DNA of 64,000 nucleotides from Allosphingosinicella indica. GTDB taxonomy: Bacteria > Pseudomonadota > Alphaproteobacteria > Sphingomonadales > Sphingomonadaceae. The stretch spans positions 859,501 through 923,500 of the forward strand of contig NZ_LT840185.1 in assembly GCF_900177405.1 (NCBI RefSeq), given 5' to 3'. A program made the translations under genes and the position numbers. The notes beneath the pieces were generated by a model. It saw only the letters and a list, made by a program, of their open reading frames with translations. It made no database searches and had not been told where the DNA came from. This document shows positions 8,833-18,019 of the stretch, in pieces (within the stretch, counting starts at the first letter, position 1; each line of letters begins with the position of its first letter).

Positions 8833-10641
8833 TCAGCCCTTCGCCCAATCCGCCACGGCGCGTTCCAGTACGGCCAGCGGCACGGGACCGGATTCGAGGA
8901 CCAGATCGTGGAACGCGCGGACGTCGAAGGCGGCGCCTTTCGTTTTGCGCGCCGCCTCTCGTGCGGCAACGATGCGGTTGGCGCCTACTTTGAAGCTGCA
9001 CGCCTGCCCCGGATAGACGGCGTAGCGCGTCACTTCGCGCTCGGTCGCCAGCGGCTGCTCGCCCGCATTGTCGACCATCCACTGCACCGCCTTGTCCTTG
9101 CTCCACCGTTCGTGGTGCATGCCGGTATCGACGACGATCCGCGCGGCGCGGAACAACTGCGACTGGAGATGGCCGATGCGGCCGAACGGATCGCTTTCGA
9201 AAATGCCGAGCTCGTCCGCGACCTGTTGCGCGTAGAGCGCCCAGCCTTCGGTATAGGCGGAGAAGCGGACGATCTTGCGGAACAACGGCAGCGCCGGCGC
9301 GTGGGCGAGAACGCTGTACTGGAAATGGTGGCCAGGCACCGCCTCATGGTGGGTGAGCGTCGGCAGCCGCCACGTCGCATGCTCGCCGGGGTTCTTGAGG
9401 TTGAGCGAATAGACGCCGGGCTGACCCGGGCCGCCATCCGAATAGAAAGCGCCAGGCGCGCCGGATTCAATCGCGGGCGGGATGCGGCGGACGACGATGG
9501 GATCGACCGCGACATTGCCGAAGGCGCGCGGCAGCCGCTCGACCACCTGCTTGATCTGCGCCTCGGCGAGCGCGATCAGCTTGGCGCGGCCGGCATCGTC
9601 GTCGGAGACGTGAAAGCGTGCATCCTTGTTGAGCGCCGCGATCCGCGCACCGACGCTGCCCTGCGACAGGCCCTGCGCCTTCAGCAGCGTGTCGATCTCG
9701 GCGATCAACTCCTCGCACTGTGCGAGGCCGACCTTGTGCAACTCGCCCGGCGCGATGTCGGCCGTGGTGTTGGCGCGGACGGCGGCGGCATAATAGGCAT
9801 CGCCGTCGGGAAGCCGCCACACGCCACCGGTATCGACCGCGCGCGGCGCCACCGCCTTCAGCGCCGCCGCCTGCCGGTCGAGCGCGGGTGCAATCTCCTT
9901 GGCGAAGATCGCCGCGGCGCGCGGGCCGTAATCGCCGAGCCCCTTGTCCGCGATGCGCTTGAGGGCCGGCGCGATCAGCGCGGATTGCAGCGGCGGGCCG
10001 TCGCGCAGACCTTCGATCTGCGGCAGGGTGCGGGCGATGACGAAATCGGGCGGGATGACGCCGATGCCGGCATCGTGCGCGATGCGCGCGCTTTCCTGAT
10101 CGATCGCGACGGCGAGCGCTGAAAGCCGCGCGAGCCACGCGTCGGCATCCGCCTTGGTCTCAATCGGGTGGCGCGATCCGATGAAGTCCGGCAGCCAGTA
10201 ATAAGCGCCGTTCATCTGGCTCACGACATAGGGGCTGGGACGGAGGTTGCCGTCGACATAGCCGTAGCGCGCGAGGAGATCGTCGAGCGTTTCGTAGACG
10301 AAACCCGCGACGTCGTAATCGAGCGCGCCGCGCGGCGTCAGGCGGGCGCGGTCGATCGCCTTGAGGTCCGCGATCGCCTGACGGATCGCCGCGCGATCGG
10401 TGGCGCGCGCAGCGAGCGAGCGGTCGTCGAGCCTGGCGCGCAGCGCGGCATTGGCGCCGACGTCATAATCATTGCCGGTCGCTTCCTCGGGCGATCGGCG
10501 GAGATAGGCTTCGCTATGCCGCTGGAGCAGCGCCGCGAGCGCCGCATCGGTATCGCCGGCGGCGGCGAACGCACCTGCGGGGATCGCGCCGGCGAACGCG
10601 CCCGCGGCGGCGCCCTGGAGGAAGATGCGGCGGTCGATCAT
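8833..10641 (-). CDS. DUF885-family exported protein (putative metallopeptidase)
   Basis: A 602-residue protein with an N-terminal signal (MIDRRIFLQGAAAGAFAGA, a twin-Arg-like RR followed by a hydrophobic segment). It is a full-length DUF885 protein. The family hallmark HHEAVPGHHFQ lies near residues 430-440, followed by YTEGWALYAQQ and a C-terminal PGQACSFKVG. The HE..PGHH motif resembles a zinc-peptidase site; that function is inference. Its ATG overlaps the stop of the upstream tannase-like gene (ATGA), so the two are translationally coupled. A second DUF885 protein of the same length is encoded at 18020-19828. Confidence 0.9.
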   Translation of the reverse strand: MIDRRIFLQGAAAGAFAGAIPAGAFAAAGDTDAALAALLQRHSEAYLRRSPEEATGNDYDVGANAALRARLDDRSLAARATDRAAIRQAIADLKAIDRARLTPRGALDYDVAGFVYETLDDLLARYGYVDGNLRPSPYVVSQMNGAYYWLPDFIGSRHPIETKADADAWLARLSALAVAIDQESARIAHDAGIGVIPPDFVIARTLPQIEGLRDGPPLQSALIAPALKRIADKGLGDYGPRAAAIFAKEIAPALDRQAAALKAVAPRAVDTGGVWRLPDGDAYYAAAVRANTTADIAPGELHKVGLAQCEELIAEIDTLLKAQGLSQGSVGARIAALNKDARFHVSDDDAGRAKLIALAEAQIKQVVERLPRAFGNVAVDPIVVRRIPPAIESGAPGAFYSDGGPGQPGVYSLNLKNPGEHATWRLPTLTHHEAVPGHHFQYSVLAHAPALPLFRKIVRFSAYTEGWALYAQQVADELGIFESDPFGRIGHLQSQLFRAARIVVDTGMHHERWSKDKAVQWMVDNAGEQPLATEREVTRYAVYPGQACSFKVGANRIVAAREAARKTKGAAFDVRAFHDLVLESGPVPLAVLERAVADWAKG

Positions 10642-12161
10642 TCGGAACTCCAGACGTTCAACATGCGGACATCCCGCTCGCTGCCGGCGGGCGCGGGAAA
10701 GGATTGGATGAAGGTCGGGCCTTCGGGATCGGCAGCGCCGGTACGGTGCGCGGCGCGCAGGCGATCGGGCGCCTCGCCGTGTTCCATCCAGGCCTCCATC
10801 GCGGCAATATAGTCGATGGCGAAGGCGCCGTCGCCGCCCCAGCAATGCTCCATGCCCGGCACCATCACCAGCCGCGCGAAATCGCGCGTCGCCCTGGCGC
10901 CGCCCATCGTCCGCGTCACCGCGCCATAATAATCGACACTGTTGAGCGGCGCGACGCGGGCGTCGGCCCAGCCGTGATAGATGAGCAGCTTGCCGCCCGC
11001 GTCGCGGAAGGCGCGCAGGTCTGGATTGGAGGCGGTGTAAAGCATTTCATTTTCGCGGAGGCGTTCGGGATCGCGATCGAAATCGAAGGCGCTCGCCTCC
11101 CAGCCGGGGCCGAAGTCGCTCTGGATGTAGCGTGTGGTGTCGGTGCCGGAGAGCGTCGCCCCCGCCGGCTTGCCGTCGAGCGGCAGAAAGGCGAGCCAGC
11201 CCTGCTCCGATCCCGGCAGAAAGCCGCCGCCGAAATAGGTAGGGCGGCCCTGCGAGTCGATCGGCCCGGTATAGACTGCGCGCGCGGCGGAAACCTGCTC
11301 GGCGTTGAGGCAGCCGCCTTCCTGGCCGTCGCGGCATTGCAAGGATGCGGGATCGAAGCCGCGGCGGGGATCGTCGATCACGCCGTCCCGGCGTCCGTCA
11401 CGCGCATCGAGCTTCGCGATCGCGGCGCCGTGGAGCAAGTCAATCGCGGCGCGGTCGAACATAGGGCTGCCGTCGGCGCGCGCGAGCTGCTGGAGCGTCC
11501 AGACGAAGCTCATCACCGTACCGGCTTCGCTCACCACCGGCGCGCCCGCGATGATGCCGTCGAAATCGTGCGGGAAGCGCTGCGCGGAGACGAGGGCCTG
11601 CCGCCCGCCGGTCGAGCAGCCCATGAAGTAGGAATGCTTCGGCCGGGCGCCGTAGAACGCGGCGACGACCGCCTTGGCGGTCTGCGCGGTGCGATGCGTG
11701 GCGCGATATCCGAAGTCGATCTTCGCCTCGATGTTGCGCCACGCCCAAAGGCCGTCGCCCGGCCCCGAGCGATGCCCCATGTCGGAGATGATGCAGGCAT
11801 AGCCGCGCCGCAGCGGATAATCGCACTCGCGTGCCCAGATGCTCTCGCCGGCGATGCCGCACGATCCGGTGCAGCCGGCGTAGAACAGCTTGCCGTTCCA
11901 CCCGGTGGTGGGGAGGACGATCTCGAAACCGGTATTGGGCGAAACGTAGCCGCGCACGCGGCAGATCGCCGGGCGCTGGCCATCCGCCGTCAACGCGTTC
12001 GCGCCGGTGATGTGCGCCGGCGCTTCGGGCGGAAGTTCGAGCTTTGCGGTAGCGAGCGCGGCGCACGCCGCCGGCTCGACCGGGCTTTCTACGGGCGCCG
12101 CCTCCGCGCGACCCGCCGCCAGCAGCGCAAAGGCTGCGGCGGCGAGCGAGCGGCGGATCAC
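10638..12161 (-). CDS. Tannase/feruloyl esterase family alpha/beta-hydrolase
   Basis: An exported hydrolase (about 507 aa) with a signal peptide (RRSLAAAAFALLAAGRAEA). The fold matches the tannase/feruloyl esterase family, which cleaves esters of aromatic acids. The nucleophile serine lies in GCSTGGRQAL near residue 180, paired cysteines follow (AGCTGSCG), and near the C-terminus are HGWADARVAPL and PGMEHCWGG with candidate Asp and His. There is no ATG in front of the signal peptide. I take GTG 12161, but GTG 12167 is equally possible. It begins 13 bp after the TBDR gene and overlaps the DUF885 gene by 4 bp, forming an operon. Confidence 0.86.
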   Translation of the reverse strand: MIRRSLAAAAFALLAAGRAEAAPVESPVEPAACAALATAKLELPPEAPAHITGANALTADGQRPAICRVRGYVSPNTGFEIVLPTTGWNGKLFYAGCTGSCGIAGESIWARECDYPLRRGYACIISDMGHRSGPGDGLWAWRNIEAKIDFGYRATHRTAQTAKAVVAAFYGARPKHSYFMGCSTGGRQALVSAQRFPHDFDGIIAGAPVVSEAGTVMSFVWTLQQLARADGSPMFDRAAIDLLHGAAIAKLDARDGRRDGVIDDPRRGFDPASLQCRDGQEGGCLNAEQVSAARAVYTGPIDSQGRPTYFGGGFLPGSEQGWLAFLPLDGKPAGATLSGTDTTRYIQSDFGPGWEASAFDFDRDPERLRENEMLYTASNPDLRAFRDAGGKLLIYHGWADARVAPLNSVDYYGAVTRTMGGARATRDFARLVMVPGMEHCWGGDGAFAIDYIAAMEAWMEHGEAPDRLRAAHRTGAADPEGPTFIQSFPAPAGSERDVRMLNVWSSE

Positions 12162-12174
12162 GCCCACCGTCGGC

Positions 12175-14493
12175 TTAGAACTTGTAGCCGAGGTTGACGC
12201 CGATCGTGCGGTAGGACGGTTCCACCTGCACCCCCGAGTAGAAGGCCTTTTCGTAGGTGTTGGCGAAGTAGTTCGCGTCGAACAGATTCTCGACATAGAC
12301 CACCGCGCGGATCTTATCGTTCTCGACGCCAACGCGAAGATTCACATTGTGATAGCTTGGCGAGATGAACGGATATTCGTTGTAGCGGTAGGCGAGCGGG
12401 GTCGACAGCATCTTGTCGCGGAAGTTCCACTCGGCGCGGACAAAGCCGTCGAAATCGTTGGTCACCGGCACCGTGTACTGGGCCTGCGCACCGAGCGTCC
12501 AGCGCGGCGCGTTGACCAGCGTCCGGCCCGAAATGTCGATGACGATGCCGTCGATCAGCGCGTTGGGATAGCTGCCGAATTCGGACTTGTTGTAGCCCGC
12601 GTTCGCGCTGAGGCGCAGTTCGTCGGTGACGCGCAGATCGAAGCTGCCCTCGATGCCGTAGCTCTTGGCCGAGGCGGCGTTCTCGATGCCACTGACCGAG
12701 CGGAGCAGGCCGGTGACCGGATCGATGAACTGGAAGCGGACGGTCTGCTGGACGTCCTTCCAGTCCATGTAGAAGCCGGTGATGTCAACGCGCATCCGGC
12801 CGTCGAGCAGATCGAATTTGGTGCCGAGCTCGTAATTCCACAGCGTCTCCGGCTCGAACGAGTTCGGCAGGTTGACGTTGTTGGTGATCTGCGTGCCGCC
12901 CGACTTGAAGCCCTTCGAGGCGGTGGCGAAGAACAGCAGGCCCGGCTGCGGCTTGTAGCTCACCGTGAATTTGGGCGAAATGTCCTCGAAGTCCGCGGCG
13001 CGGTCATTGATGCCGGTCACGACATTGTTGGACCGCGTCTGCGACAGATTCTCGGTACGCTCATATGAATAGCGCAGGCCGAGCGTCGCCGAGAGCTGAT
13101 CGGTGATGTTGTAGGTGCCCTGCGCGAACAATGCGAAGTAATTGGTCGAGCTATCGGAATCGAGGCCGGTGACCTCCAAGCCTTCGCAGCGGCCGCCAGT
13201 CGACGCCGGGCAAAGCGGGCTTTGCGCGCCGTGGAAAGTCGACTGGTCGGTCTTGCCGGTGTCCTTGCCGACCGAGGTGCCGATGCTCCAATCAATGACA
13301 TTCTCCCCCTGCGACTGGAGACGGAGTTCGCCGCTGGTCGATTTGCGGTTCAGCACCAGGTCTTCGTAGAAGAAGTCCTTGCTGCCACCGTCGACGTCGC
13401 CGAAGTTAAACACGTCGGCGTTGAGATGGCCGAACACCGCGGTCAGCGCGGCGACGTCGAAATCCCAGACCGCCCGGGTACTGAAATAATCGAACTTGCT
13501 GCCGACGCGCTGCGGGCGATTGAAGTTCACCCGCGTGCGGTTCTCCGGATAGAAACCGACGCCGTCAGGATCGGCGATGTCGCCCGGTTGGTTGCCGTAA
13601 TAGACCGCTCGCCAAGTCGCTGTGAGATAGCCGGTGGGCACGCCGTTGCGCATGCCGACACGCTCGTCGGATGCGCTGTAGGTGAAGTCCCAGGTGAGGT
13701 TCTCAAGCGGCGTGAAGCGCGCCTGGACGCGGCCGGTATAATAGCGGCTGTCGTTGCCGCCGCCGATCGGGTTGATGTTCTTGATGTAGCCGTCGGATTC
13801 TTCGTACTGGCCCGAGGCGCGGATCGCGAGAATGCCCGGCGCGACGGGTACGTTGAGCACGCCCTGCGCGCGCCACGTGTCGTAGCTCGAATAGCCTAGT
13901 TCGACCTCGCCTTCCCATTCGTCCACCGGCTTGTTGGTGATGACGTTGATCGCGCCGCCTACGGAGTTGCGGCCGAAATAGGTACCCTGCGGGCCGCGCA
14001 GAACCTCGATCCGCTCGAGATCGACGATCTGCGGGTTGCTGGTGCCGGCGGCGACGTTGAACTCGTCGATGTAGAAGGCGTAGCTGCCCTGCCGGACGTC
14101 CGACAGCGGGTTGAGCTGGTTGGAGATGCCGCGGATCGAAAGATCACGGCGATCGCGCGAACCGTTCGACTGGAAGCTGACGTTCGGCGTCAGCGCGAAA
14201 TAATCCTCGACGCTCTGGACGTTCTGCGCCTTCAGCAGCTCGCTACCGATGGCGGTTATGGCGATCGGCACGTCCTGGATCGACTCCGTACGACGCTGCG
14301 CGGTGACGATGATCTCGTCGCCGAAGCCCGACGGCGCCCGCGGCGTCGCCGAAGGCTCGGCTGCCGCGGTCGGCTCTTCGGGCGGAACGTCCTGCGCCAG
14401 CGCTGGCGCCGCGAGCCCCGCCACGAGCGCGGCCACTGCCGCCTGCCCCGCAAACCGCGCCGCCTTGTTCCGAACCGCTCGTGCCGTCGTCAT
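12175..14493 (-). CDS. TonB-dependent outer-membrane receptor
   Basis: A 772-residue TBDR: signal peptide to about residue 34 (AAPALAQ), TonB-box/plug start DEIIVTAQRRTESIQDVPIAIT near 59, plug motifs IEVLRGPQGTYFGRNSVGG, then a beta-barrel ending in the aromatic-terminated strand GVNLGYKF. It imports a substrate across the outer membrane using TonB energy. The downstream co-directional tannase-like and DUF885 genes suggest an ester or peptide-linked plant aromatic as ligand. That link is inference from gene order. Confidence 0.95.
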   Translation of the reverse strand: MTTARAVRNKAARFAGQAAVAALVAGLAAPALAQDVPPEEPTAAAEPSATPRAPSGFGDEIIVTAQRRTESIQDVPIAITAIGSELLKAQNVQSVEDYFALTPNVSFQSNGSRDRRDLSIRGISNQLNPLSDVRQGSYAFYIDEFNVAAGTSNPQIVDLERIEVLRGPQGTYFGRNSVGGAINVITNKPVDEWEGEVELGYSSYDTWRAQGVLNVPVAPGILAIRASGQYEESDGYIKNINPIGGGNDSRYYTGRVQARFTPLENLTWDFTYSASDERVGMRNGVPTGYLTATWRAVYYGNQPGDIADPDGVGFYPENRTRVNFNRPQRVGSKFDYFSTRAVWDFDVAALTAVFGHLNADVFNFGDVDGGSKDFFYEDLVLNRKSTSGELRLQSQGENVIDWSIGTSVGKDTGKTDQSTFHGAQSPLCPASTGGRCEGLEVTGLDSDSSTNYFALFAQGTYNITDQLSATLGLRYSYERTENLSQTRSNNVVTGINDRAADFEDISPKFTVSYKPQPGLLFFATASKGFKSGGTQITNNVNLPNSFEPETLWNYELGTKFDLLDGRMRVDITGFYMDWKDVQQTVRFQFIDPVTGLLRSVSGIENAASAKSYGIEGSFDLRVTDELRLSANAGYNKSEFGSYPNALIDGIVIDISGRTLVNAPRWTLGAQAQYTVPVTNDFDGFVRAEWNFRDKMLSTPLAYRYNEYPFISPSYHNVNLRVGVENDKIRAVVYVENLFDANYFANTYEKAFYSGVQVEPSYRTIGVNLGYKF

Positions 14494-14597
14494 GTCAAAC
14501 CCCCTCTTGCTGCCGGGAGCCTTTCGCTCGCCGACATCGATCTTTTGGAAATTCCCTCCGGTGCGCCGGTCGTTTGCCGGCTCGGCGCTTTACGCGA

Positions 14598-15083
14598 TCA
14601 TTCCTTCCAGCACTGCGGATCGAGCGTATCTTTCGCCGGATCCAGCGTGTGGCGGACGAGCACGATCGAAGCGATCTTGCCGTCGCGCAGCACCGCATGG
14701 CCCGCGGCGAGCGAGCAGCTCGTCTTACCGTCCCGCCGTGCGCGGATGACGTGATAATTGTAGATGAGGCCGTCCTTCTCGAAGACCTGCTTGAACGGCA
14801 CGACGATCTCGACGTCGCCGCCGCCGGACTGGATCTTCTGGAAGTGCGTCGCCCACTGGTCGACACCGTCGATCACGGTGCGGCCTTCCAGCACAAGCGT
14901 CGCGTCGGGCGTGAAATGCTTCGAGAAATTCTCGGCGGTGTAGGCGCCCGGCGTCTTGAACGCCTGGTTCCACCAGATGAACATCTTGGACAGCGCGTCG
15001 GTCGCCGGCATTTCCGCCGCGGCCGGAGCTGCGCCGCCGATCGCAAGCGCCGCGGCACACGCAAGAATGGCGAATGGCTTCAT
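14598..15083 (-). CDS. Exported NTF2/SnoaL-like protein
   Basis: A 161-residue protein with a signal peptide (MKPFAILACAAALAIGGAAPAAA) followed by a small NTF2/SnoaL-like alpha+beta barrel: FIWWNQAFKTPGAYTAENFSKHFTPDATLVLEG, split by short loops, with RHTLDP near the end. Members act as isomerases, hydrolases or ligand binders; the activity here is unknown. It lies 104 bp upstream of the TBDR gene on the same strand and may belong to the same uptake/hydrolysis unit. Confidence 0.75.
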   Translation of the reverse strand: MKPFAILACAAALAIGGAAPAAAEMPATDALSKMFIWWNQAFKTPGAYTAENFSKHFTPDATLVLEGRTVIDGVDQWATHFQKIQSGGGDVEIVVPFKQVFEKDGLIYNYHVIRARRDGKTSCSLAAGHAVLRDGKIASIVLVRHTLDPAKDTLDPQCWKE

Positions 15084-15208
15084 GACCCCTTACCCCTTCT
15101 GTGGTTCGCGGGGCTCTCGCGGCCACCGTCTTGTTCACACTGTCCGTCAGTATCAGTGTTGTTGCAACGGCATTGCAAAGCGATGTTCGTTGCGTATGGC
15201 GCAAACTA

Positions 15209-16462
15209 TTACGGCGCGTCGTTGCGGACGATTTCGCCGCCCTTCATCACGAAGCTGATCGTGCGCAGGGCGCGGATGTCGGCGGCAGGATCAGCATCGA
15301 CCGCGACGATATCGGCGAGATAGCCTGGCTTCAGCGCGCCCACTTCCTTGTCGACGCCGAGCATGCGCGCCGGCTCGATCGTCGCGGCGCGCAGCGCTTG
15401 CAGCGAAGTCATCCCCGCTTTTTGATAAAGCTCTGCCTCGCGCACCGTGGCGTTGGTGCCTTCGTTGGGCTCATACGGATACTGGTCCGATCCCAGCGCG
15501 ATGTTCACGCCCGCCGCGATCGCCGCCTTCAGCGTTTCCCAATGCACTTTGCCCACCGAGGCCTGACGCGCGAGATACCAGTCGGGCGATCCGATCTTGC
15601 GGTAGAATTCCAGCGCGCCCTTCTGGCTGACGACGATCGTCGGGATGTACCAGGTGCCCTTCGCCTTCATCTTCTTCAAAAGCTCGGGCGTGAAGAAATA
15701 GCCGTGCTCGAAGGCGTCGATGCCCTGCTCCAGCGCATATTCGGACGCCTGCGGCGATCCGGTATGGCCGGTCACCTTGACGCCGTTGCGATGCGCGACC
15801 TCGATCGCGGTCTTCATCTCCTCGTCGGTGAAGGGCGAGGCGGCGATCGCGCCGCGCTCGTCGGAGATGCCGCCCGAGATGCCGAGCTTGATCCACGTGG
15901 CGCCGCGCTTGATCTGCTCGCGCACCGCCTTGGCCATCGCATAGGGCCCGTCCGCCTCCAGCTTGCCGTGGCCGCCGGTCGGCACGATCGACTCTCCGGC
16001 GGTGTGCCATCGCGGCCCCTGGAAGCGGCCGCTGTCGATCGCCGACTTCACCGAGAATTCGATGCCGCCGTCCTCGCCGGTCGAGCGGATGGTGGTCACG
16101 CCGGCGTGCAGCGACTTCTTCGCATTTTCCAGCATGCGGAGCGCCTTGGCTTCCGGCTTCTCGTTATAGATGCGCGCCGAGCCCGGCAGGTTGAGCGCCA
16201 GGTGGACGTGCATGTTCATGAGGCCGGGCGCGAGCCACTTGCCCTGCATCGGCACCACCGTCGCGCCCGCCGGAACCGGGGTCGAAGCGGCCGGGCCGAT
16301 CGCGGTGATCTTGCCGCCTTCGACCAGCACCACCGCATCGCGCACCGGCGCCTTGCCGTCGAGATCGACGACATTGCCGCCGACGAGCGCGGTGACCTGC
16401 GCCGCGGCGGGATGCGCGGCAACGAGGGCGGCGGCGAGCGCCGCGCTTGCGAAACGCTTCAT
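15209..16462 (-). CDS. Exported amidohydrolase-family protein (first of tandem pair)
   Basis: A 417-residue metal-dependent hydrolase with a signal peptide (MKRFASAALAAALVAAHPAAAQ). It has the composite-domain start VTALVGGNVVDLDGK and metal-binding HxH in LMNMHVHLAL. Other metal or active-site stretches are GVTTIRSTGEDGG, KVTGHTGSPQ, DAFEHGYFF and the Asp of ALGSDQYPYEPN. The relatives are imidazolonepropionase-like/Xaa-Pro dipeptidase-type amidohydrolases of the periplasm. Its start lies 16 bp after the stop of the paralogous gene, so the two form an operon. Confidence 0.88.
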   Translation of the reverse strand: MKRFASAALAAALVAAHPAAAQVTALVGGNVVDLDGKAPVRDAVVLVEGGKITAIGPAASTPVPAGATVVPMQGKWLAPGLMNMHVHLALNLPGSARIYNEKPEAKALRMLENAKKSLHAGVTTIRSTGEDGGIEFSVKSAIDSGRFQGPRWHTAGESIVPTGGHGKLEADGPYAMAKAVREQIKRGATWIKLGISGGISDERGAIAASPFTDEEMKTAIEVAHRNGVKVTGHTGSPQASEYALEQGIDAFEHGYFFTPELLKKMKAKGTWYIPTIVVSQKGALEFYRKIGSPDWYLARQASVGKVHWETLKAAIAAGVNIALGSDQYPYEPNEGTNATVREAELYQKAGMTSLQALRAATIEPARMLGVDKEVGALKPGYLADIVAVDADPAADIRALRTISFVMKGGEIVRNDAP

Positions 16463-16478
16463 GGCAGTTTCCTTGAAA

Positions 16479-17774
16479 TCACTGCGCGACGAGCGCGGGA
16501 TCGGAGTCGTCGCGATAGACGGTGCCACCCTTCATCACGAAGGAGATGCCACGCAGCGCCGCGATGTCGGCGGTGGGATCGGCGGCGACGGCGACGATGT
16601 CGGCATATTGGCCGGGCTTGATGCGGCCGACATCCTTGTCGAGCCCCAGCATCTTCGCGGGCTGGATGGTCGCCGCCTGCAGCGCCTGCAGCGGCGTCAT
16701 TCCCGCCTTCACGTACAGCTCGGCTTCGGCGACCGTGGCGGTGGTGCCGCCATTCGGCTCGAACGGGAATTGATCGGTGCCGAGCGCGATGTTCACGCCC
16801 ATACGGATCGCGTTCTGCAGCATCGCCCAATGATCCTTGCCGGTCGATGCGACGCGGTCGAGATACCAGTCGGGCGATCCGATCTTCCTGTAGAATTCAT
16901 AGGCGCCGGGCTGGCTGACGACGATCGTCGGCACCAGCCACACACCCTTCGCCTTCATCTCCTTCAAGATGTCCTGATCGAGATGATAGCCGTGCTCGAA
17001 ACAGTCGATGCCATATTTGAGTGCCTGCTTCGCCGCTTCGGTCGATCCATTGTGCGCGGTGACCTTGACGCCGTTTCGGTGCGCGACCTCGATCAGCGTC
17101 GACAGCTCCGCATCGGTCATCGGCGCGGCGGAGATGCTGCCGTGGGTGTCGGAAATGCCGCCCGAGATCGCGATCTTGATCCAGCTCGCGCCGCGCTTGA
17201 TCTGGGTGCGCGCCGCCTTGGAGAATTCCGCCGGCCCGTCGGCTTCCAGGAAGCCGTGACCGCCGGTCGGCACGATCAGCTCGCCCGCGCTTTCGATCCG
17301 CGGGCCGTCGGTCTGGCCCGCCTCGATCGCGCGCTTCAGCGCAAAGTCGTTGCCGTGATCTTCGGCGGTGAGGCGCACGGTGGTGACGCCGGCGAGCAGC
17401 GAGCGGCGGGCATTGTCCGCCATGCGCAGCGCCTGCTCCGCGTCGGTCTCGTTGACGAGCGCATTGCCCGCGGCGCCCGGCAGCTTGAGCCCGAAATGGA
17501 CGTGCATGTTCATGAGGCCGGGGACCAGCCACTTGCCCTGCATGGGCACGACCTTGGCGCCGGCAGGAACGGTGATCGATGAAGACGGGCCGACCTGCGC
17601 GATGCGATCTCCTTCGATCAGCACGGTGGCGTCGCGGATCGGCGCGCCGCCGTCGATCGCGACGACATTGCCGCCGACGAGCGCGGTCACCAGCTTGGCG
17701 GGCGCCTGCGCCGCGACAGGCGCGGCGACGAGCGACGCGGCAGCGGCGATGGCGGCGATTGTCTTGAAGATCAT
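16479..17774 (-). CDS. Exported amidohydrolase-family protein (second of tandem pair)
   Basis: A 431-residue paralogue of the next gene, alignable along its whole length: signal peptide to about residue 23, LVTALVGGNVVAIDGG, HxH in LMNMHVHFGL, GVTTVRLTAEDHG, KVTAHNGSTE, DCFEHGYHL and ALGTDQFPFEPN. All metal-ligand motifs are kept, so both copies should be active. They probably cleave related amide or peptide-like substrates in the periplasm. As the upstream gene of the pair it faces the plus-strand DUF885 gene across a 245-bp shared intergenic region. Confidence 0.88.
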   Translation of the reverse strand: MIFKTIAAIAAAASLVAAPVAAQAPAKLVTALVGGNVVAIDGGAPIRDATVLIEGDRIAQVGPSSSITVPAGAKVVPMQGKWLVPGLMNMHVHFGLKLPGAAGNALVNETDAEQALRMADNARRSLLAGVTTVRLTAEDHGNDFALKRAIEAGQTDGPRIESAGELIVPTGGHGFLEADGPAEFSKAARTQIKRGASWIKIAISGGISDTHGSISAAPMTDAELSTLIEVAHRNGVKVTAHNGSTEAAKQALKYGIDCFEHGYHLDQDILKEMKAKGVWLVPTIVVSQPGAYEFYRKIGSPDWYLDRVASTGKDHWAMLQNAIRMGVNIALGTDQFPFEPNGGTTATVAEAELYVKAGMTPLQALQAATIQPAKMLGLDKDVGRIKPGQYADIVAVAADPTADIAALRGISFVMKGGTVYRDDSDPALVAQ

Positions 17775-18019
17775 GGTGTGGCCCCTCTTGTTGCCCGGCA
17801 GATTGCGGGATCGATGCGCGATCGCACAATGCGCCGCGCGACCCTAGTTCATTGCAGTGAGCGCAACATGCCGCGATTTGCGTTTCGCACAAAGCAAGGA
17901 AGAGCGCGCTTTCCGGGCGCGACCGGTCGTCCCGCCCAGTGGCGCGGGGCGATGGCCGCCTCTTGCATTCCCGCCGCCCCGACGCAGGAATGCGGCATCG
18001 GCAAACGAAGGGGATGGTA

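Noticed and set aside
8744-9016. Open frame starting inside tRNA-Ser
   Set aside because: It begins within a well-formed tRNA and runs antisense through the DUF885 gene.
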